Notes: generated by a model from the sequence alone, not told the origin. A DNA stretch of 14,685 bases from an uncultured Collinsella sp. (GCA_900757385.1 CAAENO010000092.1:1-14685), one strand, 5' to 3'; shown: positions 7,274 to 14,179, numbered from the stretch's first letter. Program-made: numbers and translations.

Positions 7274-7392
7274 ATTCCGACTTCGCTTATGCCTATGCTT
7301 AGGCGTTGTCGTCGTTGTTCTGTGCGCGAGTAAGGTCAAATTTCTGCATTTCATCCGATTTGTGGCTCTAAAAACTCTGCATTTCATCGATT
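7274..7392. repeat. Direct repeat pair and small hairpin 3' of the phosphatase gene
   Basis: TCTGCATTTCATCCGATT at 7343-7360 recurs as TCTGCATTTCATCGATT at 7376-7392, 33 bp apart, the second copy running into the phosphatase stop codon. A short hairpin GCCTA-TGCT-TAGGC lies at 7291-7304. No ORF with coding character is seen. Confidence 0.5.
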
Positions 7393-7837
7393 ACAGCTGC
7401 TCGAGCATAGCAGTGCAACCGTCGAGCACGTCGCGGTAGGTGGCATCGAAGTTGCCGGTGTACCAGGGGTCGGCCACGTCGCCGGGGCGCTCGGTCCAAT
7501 CGAGCAAGCGCGTAATCTTGCCGTCGGGGTCGTCGCCAAAGATGCGACGCAGGCCGCGCGCGTTCTCAGCATCCATATAGACAACGTGATCCCAGTCGCC
7601 ATACTCCGCGCGACGCACCTGGCGCGCGCGGTGGGCAACGACGGGAATCCCGACTTCGCGCAGCTTGGCGACCGTGCCATGATGCGGCGGGTTGCCGATC
7701 TCCTCGGTTGAGGTCGCTGCGGAATCGATTACAAACTCCGCCTCGCGCCCAGCGCGGCGCACGAGCTCGGTAAGCACCGACTCAGCCATCGTCGAGCGGC
7801 AGATGTTGCCGTAGCAGATAAACAGTACGCGTTGCAT
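7391..7837 (-). CDS. Low-molecular-weight protein tyrosine phosphatase
   Basis: 148-residue LMW-PTP, typical length. The P-loop CX5R(S/T) is at the extreme N-terminus: C8-YGNIC-R14-S15, with C8 the nucleophile. The general acid loop D123-P124-W125-Y126 is present. It should hydrolyse phosphotyrosine (in bacteria often on BY-kinases) in the cytosol; an arsenate-reductase role is less likely given the DPWY loop. ATG 7837 is chosen because AAAGGAAA lies about 9 nt upstream and the protein then starts MQRVLFICYGN as in relatives; an upstream in-frame start at 7879 lacks support. It follows the MFS gene by 54 nt on the same strand, so the two are probably co-transcribed. Confidence 0.93.
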   Translation of the reverse strand: MQRVLFICYGNICRSTMAESVLTELVRRAGREAEFVIDSAATSTEEIGNPPHHGTVAKLREVGIPVVAHRARQVRRAEYGDWDHVVYMDAENARGLRRIFGDDPDGKITRLLDWTERPGDVADPWYTGNFDATYRDVLDGCTAMLEQL

Positions 7838-7891
7838 ATGCGGTTTCCTTTCGATCATCATCGAGCTCGAGCATCGCATCTACGCCTACGC

Positions 7892-9127
7892 CTACGCCCT
7901 CGCCCGCTTGCGCTCCCAGCGGGCCAGCTTAATCGTCACCAGCGTGAGCGCCCAGGCCACAAGCGAGAACGCGGCGCCCACGGCGCCCACGTGTGCAATG
8001 CCAATGCTGCTCACCACGGCTCCGCCTACCGCGGTGCCAAACGAAATGCCGACGTTAAACGCCATGGGCTCAACCGAACTTGCGAGTACCATCGACTTGG
8101 GGTGGCGGCTGCGTGCCACGTCCATAAAGTGCGTGATGCACGACACCGAGAACAGGTACATGAGTAGCGCCAAGCTAAAGACAAAGACCAGCGCGAGTGG
8201 CATGGTGCCGCCCACGGCAAACAGCCCGAGTAACGCCGCAGCCTGCAACACAAACGTCACAAGCAGCGCCTTCATGCCAAAGCGCGCATCGATCCATCCG
8301 CCCAGGATGTTCGAGATCAGGCAGAACACGCCGTAGGCCATAAGCGTGGTGCTCGCCTGAACGGTGCCCATACCCAGCACCTGCTCAAGATAAGGCGTCA
8401 CGTAGCCGTAGAACACATAGACCGAGCCTACGCCAAACAAAAAGATGAGCATGCCGGTGATGATGCTCGGCTCGCGCAGCAGACCCGCCTGCTCGCGAAA
8501 GGTGGCAGGCTCGTCGGTTTGCCCAGCGCGCGGCATAAACGCCACGAGCGCTCCGCAGATCAGAACGGCAAAGGTCAGCGTGCCGTACATGGCCACGTGC
8601 CAGTCGAGCGTGTCGGCCACGAACTTGCCAATCGAAGTGACAAAGACCATTGCCACGGAAAACGCACCATATACCACCGAGATGGCAAGCGAAGTTTGCT
8701 GCGGGGACAGCAGCTCGGGGATGTACGTCACGCCCACGGCGAGCAGTGCGCCCGAGACAGAGCCCAGGACAATGCGCGAGATAAACAGTACCTGGAAGTT
8801 GGGCGCCAACGCCATGACCAGGTTGCCGAGCACAAAGACAATGCTGTAGCACACGAGCAGCTGGTAGCGGCGGAACCGCCCCGTGCTGAGCGCGAGCACC
8901 GGCGTGGCGATAGCGTAGACCAGCGCGAACACGCTGATGAGCTGACCCGCGGTGGCAAGCGATATGCCGAGTTCCGTTGCCAAGTCGCTTTCGATACCGA
9001 TGACCACGAACTCGGAGCAGCCGAGCGAGAATCCCAACAGCACGAGCAGCGCCAGGCAGAGCTTGGTGCGCGCGGGGGAGAGCGCGGCGGCGGTTGACTT
9101 ACTTTTAGGCGTGGTTGCGGCGGTCAA
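7892..9127 (-). CDS. MFS transporter, DHA1/AraJ-like exporter
   Basis: About 411 residues with 12 hydrophobic segments and the DHA1-type features of sugar-efflux/drug exporters: SEFVVIGI in TM1, the TM2-3 loop STGRFRRYQ, and RIVLGSVSGALLAVGVTYI in TM4. It most likely exports a small molecule using proton motive force; the substrate is not deducible. Start choice is uncertain. TTG 9127 has GGAG 8 nt upstream, GTG 9136 and TTG 9175 are in-frame alternatives with no RBS, and all leave the membrane core intact. The gene ends in three in-frame TAG codons spaced by GCG (7881-7898 hexamer repeat). It is divergent from the LpdD-Nudix fusion gene and upstream of the phosphatase gene. Confidence 0.9.
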   Translation of the reverse strand: MTAATTPKSKSTAAALSPARTKLCLALLVLLGFSLGCSEFVVIGIESDLATELGISLATAGQLISVFALVYAIATPVLALSTGRFRRYQLLVCYSIVFVLGNLVMALAPNFQVLFISRIVLGSVSGALLAVGVTYIPELLSPQQTSLAISVVYGAFSVAMVFVTSIGKFVADTLDWHVAMYGTLTFAVLICGALVAFMPRAGQTDEPATFREQAGLLREPSIITGMLIFLFGVGSVYVFYGYVTPYLEQVLGMGTVQASTTLMAYGVFCLISNILGGWIDARFGMKALLVTFVLQAAALLGLFAVGGTMPLALVFVFSLALLMYLFSVSCITHFMDVARSRHPKSMVLASSVEPMAFNVGISFGTAVGGAVVSSIGIAHVGAVGAAFSLVAWALTLVTIKLARWERKRARA

Positions 9128-9207
9128 GGTTGTCACTCCAATGTCGCATGAATAAGCGGGATTCAATCCCTGCAACTCTAACAGAATGTGTCAGGTGCCT
9201 GCCCCCT

Positions 9208-9247
9208 TTGTCGCAGGCTGCGCTTGCCTGTATAGTCGCAATACAGG
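9208..9247 (+). promoter_or_regulatory. Promoter and inverted-repeat operator of the LpdD-Nudix fusion gene
   Basis: TTGTCG (9208-9213), a 17-bp spacer and TATAGT (9231-9236) form a plausible promoter. The 23-bp inverted repeat GCCTGTAT-N7-ATACAGGC (9226-9248) covers the -10 and start region. The element at 9221-9246 matches 10362-10387, ahead of the permease gene, at 22 of 26 positions. Confidence 0.6.
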
Positions 9248-9288
9248 CGAAGATGGTCTCAGGTACATCGCGGGCGACAGGAGATCCC

Positions 9289-10236
9289 ATGGGTATGCAC
9301 ACGACAAAGGTTGCAGTGGGCGAGGGCAAGTTTGCGCTCGAGGCCCAGCTGACGGTGACGCCGCGAGGCATGGCAGTGTACGCCTGCTCGCCGGAGTTCG
9401 CGCACCTGGGCGCTACGGCGCAGGCCATTCCGCGCCCCGAGCCCGGCCGTACGGCGACGGTGAGCATCCTGGCCGTTCCGTGCCATCGAGATGAGATCCC
9501 GGCGCACGATATCGCGGCGGCGCTGGCGACGCGCTTTGGCGCGCCGGTCGTTGCAAGCACGGGATTTCATGTGGAGCAGGCGAGCGGGGACGACCTGCAG
9601 CATGTGCTCGATACCACCAAGGAGCTCATCGCCGCGCTCGAGGCCGCCGCGGCCCGCATTCTACGCGCCGGCTGGGACGAGGGCGGTGCGGGCGCCGAGG
9701 TCGTGGCGGTCGATACCGCGACCGGCGAGGTACTTGGCCCCGTCGATCGCATCGAGGCCCATACGGGGGAGGGCATTCTGCACCAGGCTTTTCTGACGCT
9801 TCTAGTTGAGGGCCGGGGCGAAGACGCACACCTGCTGCTCTGTCGTCGCAGCCCGCTCAAGCGACTGTGGGGCGGGGTGCTGGCCGATGGCTGTGCCGGC
9901 CATCCGCTCCCCGGGGAAGACGTCGCGGCCGCCACGGCACGTCGCATCAACGAAGAACTTGGCATCACGCGCGAGCCCGATCAGCTCAAGCACCTCGGAC
10001 ACGTGGTGTACCGCGAGGACCACGGCGACGGCCACTGCGAGTGCGAATGGTGCGAGGTGTTCGCAGCCCATGTTGAGCCGGGCGAGCTGCATATCAACCA
10101 AGAGGAGATCTCGGAGGTGCGTCGCGTGGCCCCGTCCGAGCTCAAAGGCTACCTGCAGGGTCACCCCGAGCAGCTGGCCCCCTGGCTCCGCGAGGCACTC
10201 AGCGACCCATCCATCCGTACGGCCCTCGCTATGTAA
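9289..10236 (+). CDS. LpdD-like prenyl-flavin chaperone domain fused to IDI-like Nudix domain
   Basis: 315-residue two-domain protein. Residues about 5-125 match what I recall of LpdD-like proteins that accompany UbiD decarboxylases: HLGATAQAIPRP at 39-50, a TATVSILAVPCHRDE stretch at 55-69, then VVASTGFHVE at 87-96. Residues about 137-300 resemble type I isopentenyl-diphosphate isomerase. They keep the metal ligands H158 and H165 (H-TGEGIL-H), H205 in GHP, and E251 and E253 (ECE), plus Y241 and the box G204-x5-E210-x7-RRINEELGI. At the IDI catalytic Cys, just before GHP, stands A203, with C202 one residue earlier. The start ATG 9289 has AGGAG 5 nt upstream; a longer ORF from 9115 lacks an RBS. 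The likely role is in supply or loading of prenyl-FMN for the UbiD enzyme downstream. Domain calls are from memory; exact chemistry is inference. Confidence 0.82.
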   Translation: MGMHTTKVAVGEGKFALEAQLTVTPRGMAVYACSPEFAHLGATAQAIPRPEPGRTATVSILAVPCHRDEIPAHDIAAALATRFGAPVVASTGFHVEQASGDDLQHVLDTTKELIAALEAAAARILRAGWDEGGAGAEVVAVDTATGEVLGPVDRIEAHTGEGILHQAFLTLLVEGRGEDAHLLLCRRSPLKRLWGGVLADGCAGHPLPGEDVAAATARRINEELGITREPDQLKHLGHVVYREDHGDGHCECEWCEVFAAHVEPGELHINQEEISEVRRVAPSELKGYLQGHPEQLAPWLREALSDPSIRTALAM

Positions 10237-10263
10237 CAAAGGTACAGTCCCTTTGCCATATCC

Positions 10264-10330
10264 AAACCGTCACAACATTCGATGAAAATCTCGAAATCGA
10301 GGAAAAGCGTCGAATGTTGTGACGGTTTTT
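10264..10330 (+). terminator. Intrinsic terminator with a 19-bp perfect stem
   Basis: Nineteen bases at 10264-10282 (AAACCGTCACAACATTCGA) are perfectly complementary to 10310-10328, followed by T5 at 10326-10330. The 27-nt loop holds a small CTCG-AAAT-CGAG hairpin. It lies 27 nt past the fusion gene's stop. The stem is unusually long and AT-mixed for a terminator, so it may be a copy of a dispersed palindromic repeat used as terminator. Confidence 0.75.
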
Positions 10331-10361
10331 GCCCAGAGGATCGCTTCTCATCCAAAAATCC

Positions 10362-10387
10362 CGCTTGACTGTATTGCCGCAACACAG
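10362..10387 (+). promoter_or_regulatory. Second copy of the shared CTGTAT operator, upstream of the permease
   Basis: CTGTAT (10369-10374), N7, ACACAG (10382-10387), preceded by CGCTTGA. This copy matches 9221-9246 at 22 of 26 positions. TTGACT at 10365-10370 overlaps its left side and could be a -35, but I find no good -10 at normal spacing, so the promoter may need an activator or lengthened spacing of the MerR type (inference). Confidence 0.55.
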
Positions 10388-10395
10388 CGCAACGT

Positions 10396-10426
10396 AAGGG
10401 GTGTCCGATAACGGGCGCCCCTTTTT
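10396..10426 (+). terminator. Leader hairpin with U-tract ahead of the permease gene
   Basis: A 12-bp stem (two G-T pairs) from AAGGGGTGTCCG at 10396-10407 and CGGGCGCCCCTT at 10412-10423, ATAA loop, then T5 ending at 10426. It has all the marks of an intrinsic terminator, yet lies after the shared operator and 53 nt before the permease ATG. It may be an attenuator, a second terminator for the upstream gene, or a 5' stabilising hairpin. Confidence 0.65.
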
Positions 10427-10479
10427 AAGTGGCAACGTGGCTGCGAATCCGGAGCGCCCCCAACAAGAAAGGTGGGGAG

Positions 10480-11937
10480 ATGGAAGCGGAAAAGAAGGCG
10501 TTTAAGATCACCAAGCGCGAAATTGGCTTTGTGCTGGGTATCGTTGTCTTTTTATTAGTGAAGTTTCTTCCTTTGGCGGAGCTGAGCTCGACGGTCGAGC
10601 TTACGGTCGGCGGTCAGACCTGTCTGGCGTTGACGCTCGCCACGGTGGTGTTCTGGGCGTGTGGCGTGGCACAGCCGGGCTTTGTGGGCCTGCTCTATTG
10701 CGCGCTGCTCGTTCTGTTCAAGGTGTGCGTGGACGACACGGGCGCCGCGAGCATCTCGGCGACGGTCGCCTCCACGTTTAGCTCGTGGACCAAGGCCACC
10801 ATGTGGCTCGTCATCGGCGCCTACCTCATCGCCAGCGCGGTCAAGGAGTCGGGCCTGGGCGAGCGCATCGCCTATGCGTTTATGCTCAAGTTCGTGCGCG
10901 ATGCCAAGTCGCTCATCATCTCGATCTTCGCGCTCACCTTTGTGCTGTCGCTGCTGATCCCGCATCCGTTCCCCCGCGCCTTCCTCATCCTCGCCGTCGT
11001 CTCGGTTATCGCCGAGTCCGCCGGCTACGGTGACGACGACCGCGGCAAGCTCGGCTTCCTCGTGTTTGCCGCTGCCGCCCCGGGCTCCATGTTCTTCCTG
11101 ACGGGCGACTCCACGCTCAACCCGCTCGTTGCGCAGTACAGTGCCGAGGCCGGCGGCATGAGCCCGTCGTTTGTCGACTGGTTCCTGTACATGAGTGTGC
11201 CCATGCTGGTCGCGCTGCTATGCACCCTGTTCCTGGGCCTCTTCCTCTTTAGGCCCAGCAAGGAACTCGTCTACGATCGCGAGCAGATCGTGGCCAAGCA
11301 GGCTGCGCTCGGCAAGCTCTCCGTCAAGGAGATCCGCACCATCGTGTGGCTTATCATCGCCATCGCGCTGTGGCTCACCGTCTCGGGCGATTACATCGGC
11401 TGGGTCACCCTGACCATTGGCGTCTGCCTCGCCATGCCCGTCATCGGCGAGGTCCTCACCCCCGCCAGCTGGAATGCTGTCGACATCAAGTCCCTCATGT
11501 TCCTGACGGCCGCCATGGCCGTGGGTTCCGTGGGCGGCGCCACCGGCATGAACGCCTGGATCGCCGACGTCGTGCTTCCCAGCTCCGTGCCCGAGAACAT
11601 CTTCCTGTTCGCCCTGCTCGTCGCCGCGCTCTCCATGATCATCCACATGTTCATGGGCTCGGTCATGGCCGTGCTCGGTGTGTGCGTGCCGGCGTTCATC
11701 AGCTTCGCGGCCGGCTCCAGCGTAAGCCCGCTTGCCGTGGCGCTCATCGTCTTCACGTCCATCAACATCCACTACATCCTGCCGTTCCACAACCTGCCGA
11801 TCCTTATCGGCGAGGGCAAGGACGCCGGCGGCTACACCTCCAAAGAGGCCATGCGCATGGGTATTCCCCTCACCGCGGTCGTCTTTATCGTCGTGCTGGT
11901 CGAGGCCGCCTGGTTCCACCTCTTTGGCCTGATGTAA
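10480..11937 (+). CDS. SLC13/DASS-like anion permease
   Basis: 485-residue integral membrane protein with about a dozen hydrophobic segments and the general layout of the SLC13 (divalent anion:Na+ symporter) family. The two family motif regions are recognisable but non-standard. The first hairpin has IPHPFPR (160-166) where an SNT-type motif is usual, followed by TGDSTLN (208-214). The second has LPFHNLP (434-440). It probably imports an organic anion. Its position directly before an LpdC-type decarboxylase suggests a hydroxylated aromatic carboxylate (inference). ATG 10480 is preceded by AAAGGTGGGG; the longer GTG-initiated frame from 10429 lacks an RBS. Cotranscription with ubiD, 142 nt downstream, is likely. 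Confidence 0.85.
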   Translation: MEAEKKAFKITKREIGFVLGIVVFLLVKFLPLAELSSTVELTVGGQTCLALTLATVVFWACGVAQPGFVGLLYCALLVLFKVCVDDTGAASISATVASTFSSWTKATMWLVIGAYLIASAVKESGLGERIAYAFMLKFVRDAKSLIISIFALTFVLSLLIPHPFPRAFLILAVVSVIAESAGYGDDDRGKLGFLVFAAAAPGSMFFLTGDSTLNPLVAQYSAEAGGMSPSFVDWFLYMSVPMLVALLCTLFLGLFLFRPSKELVYDREQIVAKQAALGKLSVKEIRTIVWLIIAIALWLTVSGDYIGWVTLTIGVCLAMPVIGEVLTPASWNAVDIKSLMFLTAAMAVGSVGGATGMNAWIADVVLPSSVPENIFLFALLVAALSMIIHMFMGSVMAVLGVCVPAFISFAAGSSVSPLAVALIVFTSINIHYILPFHNLPILIGEGKDAGGYTSKEAMRMGIPLTAVVFIVVLVEAAWFHLFGLM

Positions 11938-11942
11938 GCAGT

Positions 11943-12057
11943 CGAGTGCTTGGCTGTAATTAGCCGAGTGCTTGAACTGCGAGTGCCCGAGCGCCCCATC
12001 TATGAGCGCTGCGGCCCCATTACGTTACCAAGCCCGGCGGCATCCTCGCCGCCGGGC
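11943..12057 (+). other. Permease-ubiD intergenic: short repeats and a GC hairpin
   Basis: CGAGTGCTTG occurs at 11943-11952 and 11965-11974, and CGAGTGC again at 11980. Further on, GCCCGGCGGC (12032-12041) pairs perfectly with GCCGCCGGGC (12048-12057) around a 6-nt loop, 9 nt before the ubiD RBS. There is no U-run, so the hairpin is more likely a processing or stability element than a terminator. Confidence 0.5.
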
Positions 12058-12079
12058 ACTCTCCCGAAAGGAGCATGCT

Positions 12080-13567
12080 ATGTCCACTACCGATGCTTCC
12101 CAGATCCACGACCTGCGCTCCGCGCTCGACTTTTTGCGCGAGATGCCGGGCCAGCTGCTCGAGACCGACACTCAGGTCGACCCGGACGCCGAGGTCTCGG
12201 GCGTCTACCGTCACGTCGGCGCCGGCGGCACCGTTATGCGCCCGACCAAAGAGGGTCCGGCGATGGTCTTCAACAACGTCAAGGGCTTTGACGATGCCAA
12301 GGTCTGCATCGGCATGCTTGCCAGCCGCAAGCGCGTTGCCGCTCTGCTCGACCTGGACGAGGAGCACCTGGGCCTCGAGATCGGCAAGCGCTTCGAGAAC
12401 CTGATCGCGCCCGAGCAGATCGCCGAGGGTGCGCACGTCGACTGCCAAGAGGTCGTGTACAAGGCGACCGACGAGGGCTTTGACCTGCGCAAGATCGTTC
12501 CCGCTCCTACCAACACGCCCGTCGACGGCGGCCCCTACATCACCATGGGCCTCGCCTACGGCACGAGCCCCGACGGCTCCCAGTCCGACGTGACCATCCA
12601 CCGTTTCTCCTGCGTCGACAAGGACAAGCTCGCCATGTGGATTACCCCCGGCAGCCGTCACCTGGGCGCGTTCTTTGACGAGTACTGCCAGCGTGGCGAG
12701 GATATGCCCATCTCCATCTCCATCGGTCTGGACCCCGCCGTGTACATGTGCTGCGGCTTCGAGGCTCCCACCACGCCGCTCGGCTTCAACGAGCTGCAGA
12801 TCGCCGGTGCCCTGCGCGGCCACGCCGTCGAGCTTGCCGACTGCGTCACCGTTCCGCAGAAGTGCATTGCCAATGCCGAGTACGTGCTCGAGGGCTACCT
12901 CATGCACGACGAGACCATCAACGAGGACGTCAACGGCCACGGCTACGCCATGCCCGAGTTCCCCGGCTACACCGGCGGCGCCAAGGTCTGCCCGGTGATC
13001 AAGATCACCGCCGTCACCACGCGTGTCAACCCCATTATGGAGAGCTGCATCGGCCCTTCGCACGAGCACGTGTCCATGGCCGGTATCCCCACCGAGGCTT
13101 CCATCTACAAGATGGTCGAGACCGCTATCCCGGGCCGCCTGCTCAACGTCCACGCTGCACCCTGCGGCGGCGGCAAGTTCGTTGCCATCATGCAGTTTAA
13201 GAAGTCGAGCAAAAATGACGAGGGCCGTCAGCGCAACGCCGCCATGCTCGCCTTCTCGGCATTCTCCGAGCTCAAGCATGTGATCTTGGTTGACGAGGAT
13301 GTCGACATCTTTGATATGAGCGACGTGATGTGGGCCATGACCACGCGCTTCCAGGCCGACGTCGACCTCATCACCATCCCCGGCTGCCACTGCCACGTGC
13401 TCGACCCGTCCAACGACCCCGCGTTCGACCCCACGATTCGCGAGCACGGCATCGCCTGCAAGGCCATCTTCGACTGCACGGTTCCGTTCGACCTCAAGAA
13501 GAATTTCATTCGCTCGCAGTTCATGGAGATCGACAAGGACAAGTGGGCCAAGGAGATTGCTTTCTAG
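12080..13567 (+). CDS. lpdC: UbiD-family decarboxylase, LpdC-like (gallate/hydroxybenzoate type)
   Basis: 495-residue prenyl-FMN-dependent (de)carboxylase. Long stretches resemble Lactiplantibacillus LpdC gallate decarboxylase as I recall it: SGVYRHVGAGGTV (40-52), EGPAMVFNNVKGF (58-70), EEHVSMAGIPTEAS-type segment (328-341) and VDEDVDIFD (404-412). Expected active-site and cofactor residues are visible: D170 and R175 in DVTIHR, H194, E238 in NEL, and the EYVLEG glutamates E267 and E271. It should remove CO2 from a hydroxylated aromatic acid in the cytosol, giving for example pyrogallol from gallate or catechol from protocatechuate; the exact substrate is not determined. ATG 12080 has AAAGGAG 6 nt upstream; longer in-frame extensions lack an RBS. 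ubiX follows after 33 nt. Confidence 0.92.
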   Translation: MSTTDASQIHDLRSALDFLREMPGQLLETDTQVDPDAEVSGVYRHVGAGGTVMRPTKEGPAMVFNNVKGFDDAKVCIGMLASRKRVAALLDLDEEHLGLEIGKRFENLIAPEQIAEGAHVDCQEVVYKATDEGFDLRKIVPAPTNTPVDGGPYITMGLAYGTSPDGSQSDVTIHRFSCVDKDKLAMWITPGSRHLGAFFDEYCQRGEDMPISISIGLDPAVYMCCGFEAPTTPLGFNELQIAGALRGHAVELADCVTVPQKCIANAEYVLEGYLMHDETINEDVNGHGYAMPEFPGYTGGAKVCPVIKITAVTTRVNPIMESCIGPSHEHVSMAGIPTEASIYKMVETAIPGRLLNVHAAPCGGGKFVAIMQFKKSSKNDEGRQRNAAMLAFSAFSELKHVILVDEDVDIFDMSDVMWAMTTRFQADVDLITIPGCHCHVLDPSNDPAFDPTIREHGIACKAIFDCTVPFDLKKNFIRSQFMEIDKDKWAKEIAF

Positions 13568-13600
13568 TAAGTAGCCCTACCAAGTAGTCAAGGAGTTGTC

Positions 13601-14179
13601 ATGCCTGAGTCTTCTGTCCGTCCCCGTCGCATCGTCGTTGGCGTTTCGGGCGCCAGCGGTGCCACGCTGGGCCTTGAGTGCCTCAAATGCCTGCGTCAGG
13701 CCGGTGCCGAGTCGGCGCTTGTCGTCACGCGCGGGGGAGAGATTACCATCGAGCAGGAGCTCGGCATGACGCTCGACGAGTTTGCGTGCCATGCCGATGT
13801 GGTCTACGACAACAAGAACATCGGCGCCGCCATCGCAAGCGGCACCTATCCGGTCGACGGCATGATCGTGGCGCCCTGCTCCATGAAGACGCTCGCCGGC
13901 ATCGCGAGCGGCTACAGCGAAAACCTGTTGCTGCGCGCGGCCGATGTTCAGATGAAAGAGCAGCGCCGCCTGGTGCTCATGGTGCGCGAGACGCCCTTCA
14001 GCGCCATTCACATCGACAACATGGCGCGCCTGGCGCGCGTGCCGGGCGTCATGCTCATGCCGCCCATGCTTACGTTTTACAACGGCCCCGCCACGCTCGA
14101 TGACGCGGTGCATCACATCGCCGCCAAGGCGCTCGAGGCCGTCGGCGTGTCATGTGCAAACTATAAGCGCTGGTCATAG
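13601..14179 (+). CDS. ubiX: UbiX flavin prenyltransferase
   Basis: 192-residue flavoprotein-fold enzyme that joins a dimethylallyl group (from DMAP in characterised UbiX) to FMN, giving the prenyl-FMN cofactor of UbiD enzymes. Visible signatures: GVSGASG (14-20) at the FMN/prenyl site, PCSMKTLAGIASGYS (92-106), R112, K119, VRETP (128-132, with R129-E130) and the C-terminal PPMLTFY (154-160). Length is normal. ATG 13601 has AAGGAG about 5 nt upstream, 33 nt behind the decarboxylase stop, so the two are one transcription unit. It supplies cofactor to the adjacent LpdC-like protein, corresponding to LpdB in the lactobacillar system. Confidence 0.95.
   Translation: MPESSVRPRRIVVGVSGASGATLGLECLKCLRQAGAESALVVTRGGEITIEQELGMTLDEFACHADVVYDNKNIGAAIASGTYPVDGMIVAPCSMKTLAGIASGYSENLLLRAADVQMKEQRRLVLMVRETPFSAIHIDNMARLARVPGVMLMPPMLTFYNGPATLDDAVHHIAAKALEAVGVSCANYKRWS

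Noticed and set aside
9115..9288. Upstream extension of the LpdD-Nudix frame
   Set aside because: No RBS at the upstream starts, it covers the promoter and inverted repeat, and it overlaps the 5' end of the divergent MFS gene; ATG 9289 has AGGAG.
9289..10236. Calling the fusion simply a functional isopentenyl-diphosphate isomerase (idi)
   Set aside because: The catalytic Cys position is Ala and an extra N-terminal domain is present, so isomerase activity cannot be assumed.
10429..10479. GTG start extending the permease by 17 residues
   Set aside because: No RBS ahead of it and it begins right behind the leader hairpin; ATG 10480 has AAAGGTGGGG and gives a normal SLC13 N-terminus.
11948..11958. 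Third copy of the shared operator upstream of ubiD
   Set aside because: Only the left part GCTTGGCTGTA matches; the right arm ACAG is absent, so it may be chance.
12020..13447. 475-codon minus-strand open frame opposite ubiD
   Set aside because: Composition shadow of the LpdC-like gene, which has full family motifs and an RBS.
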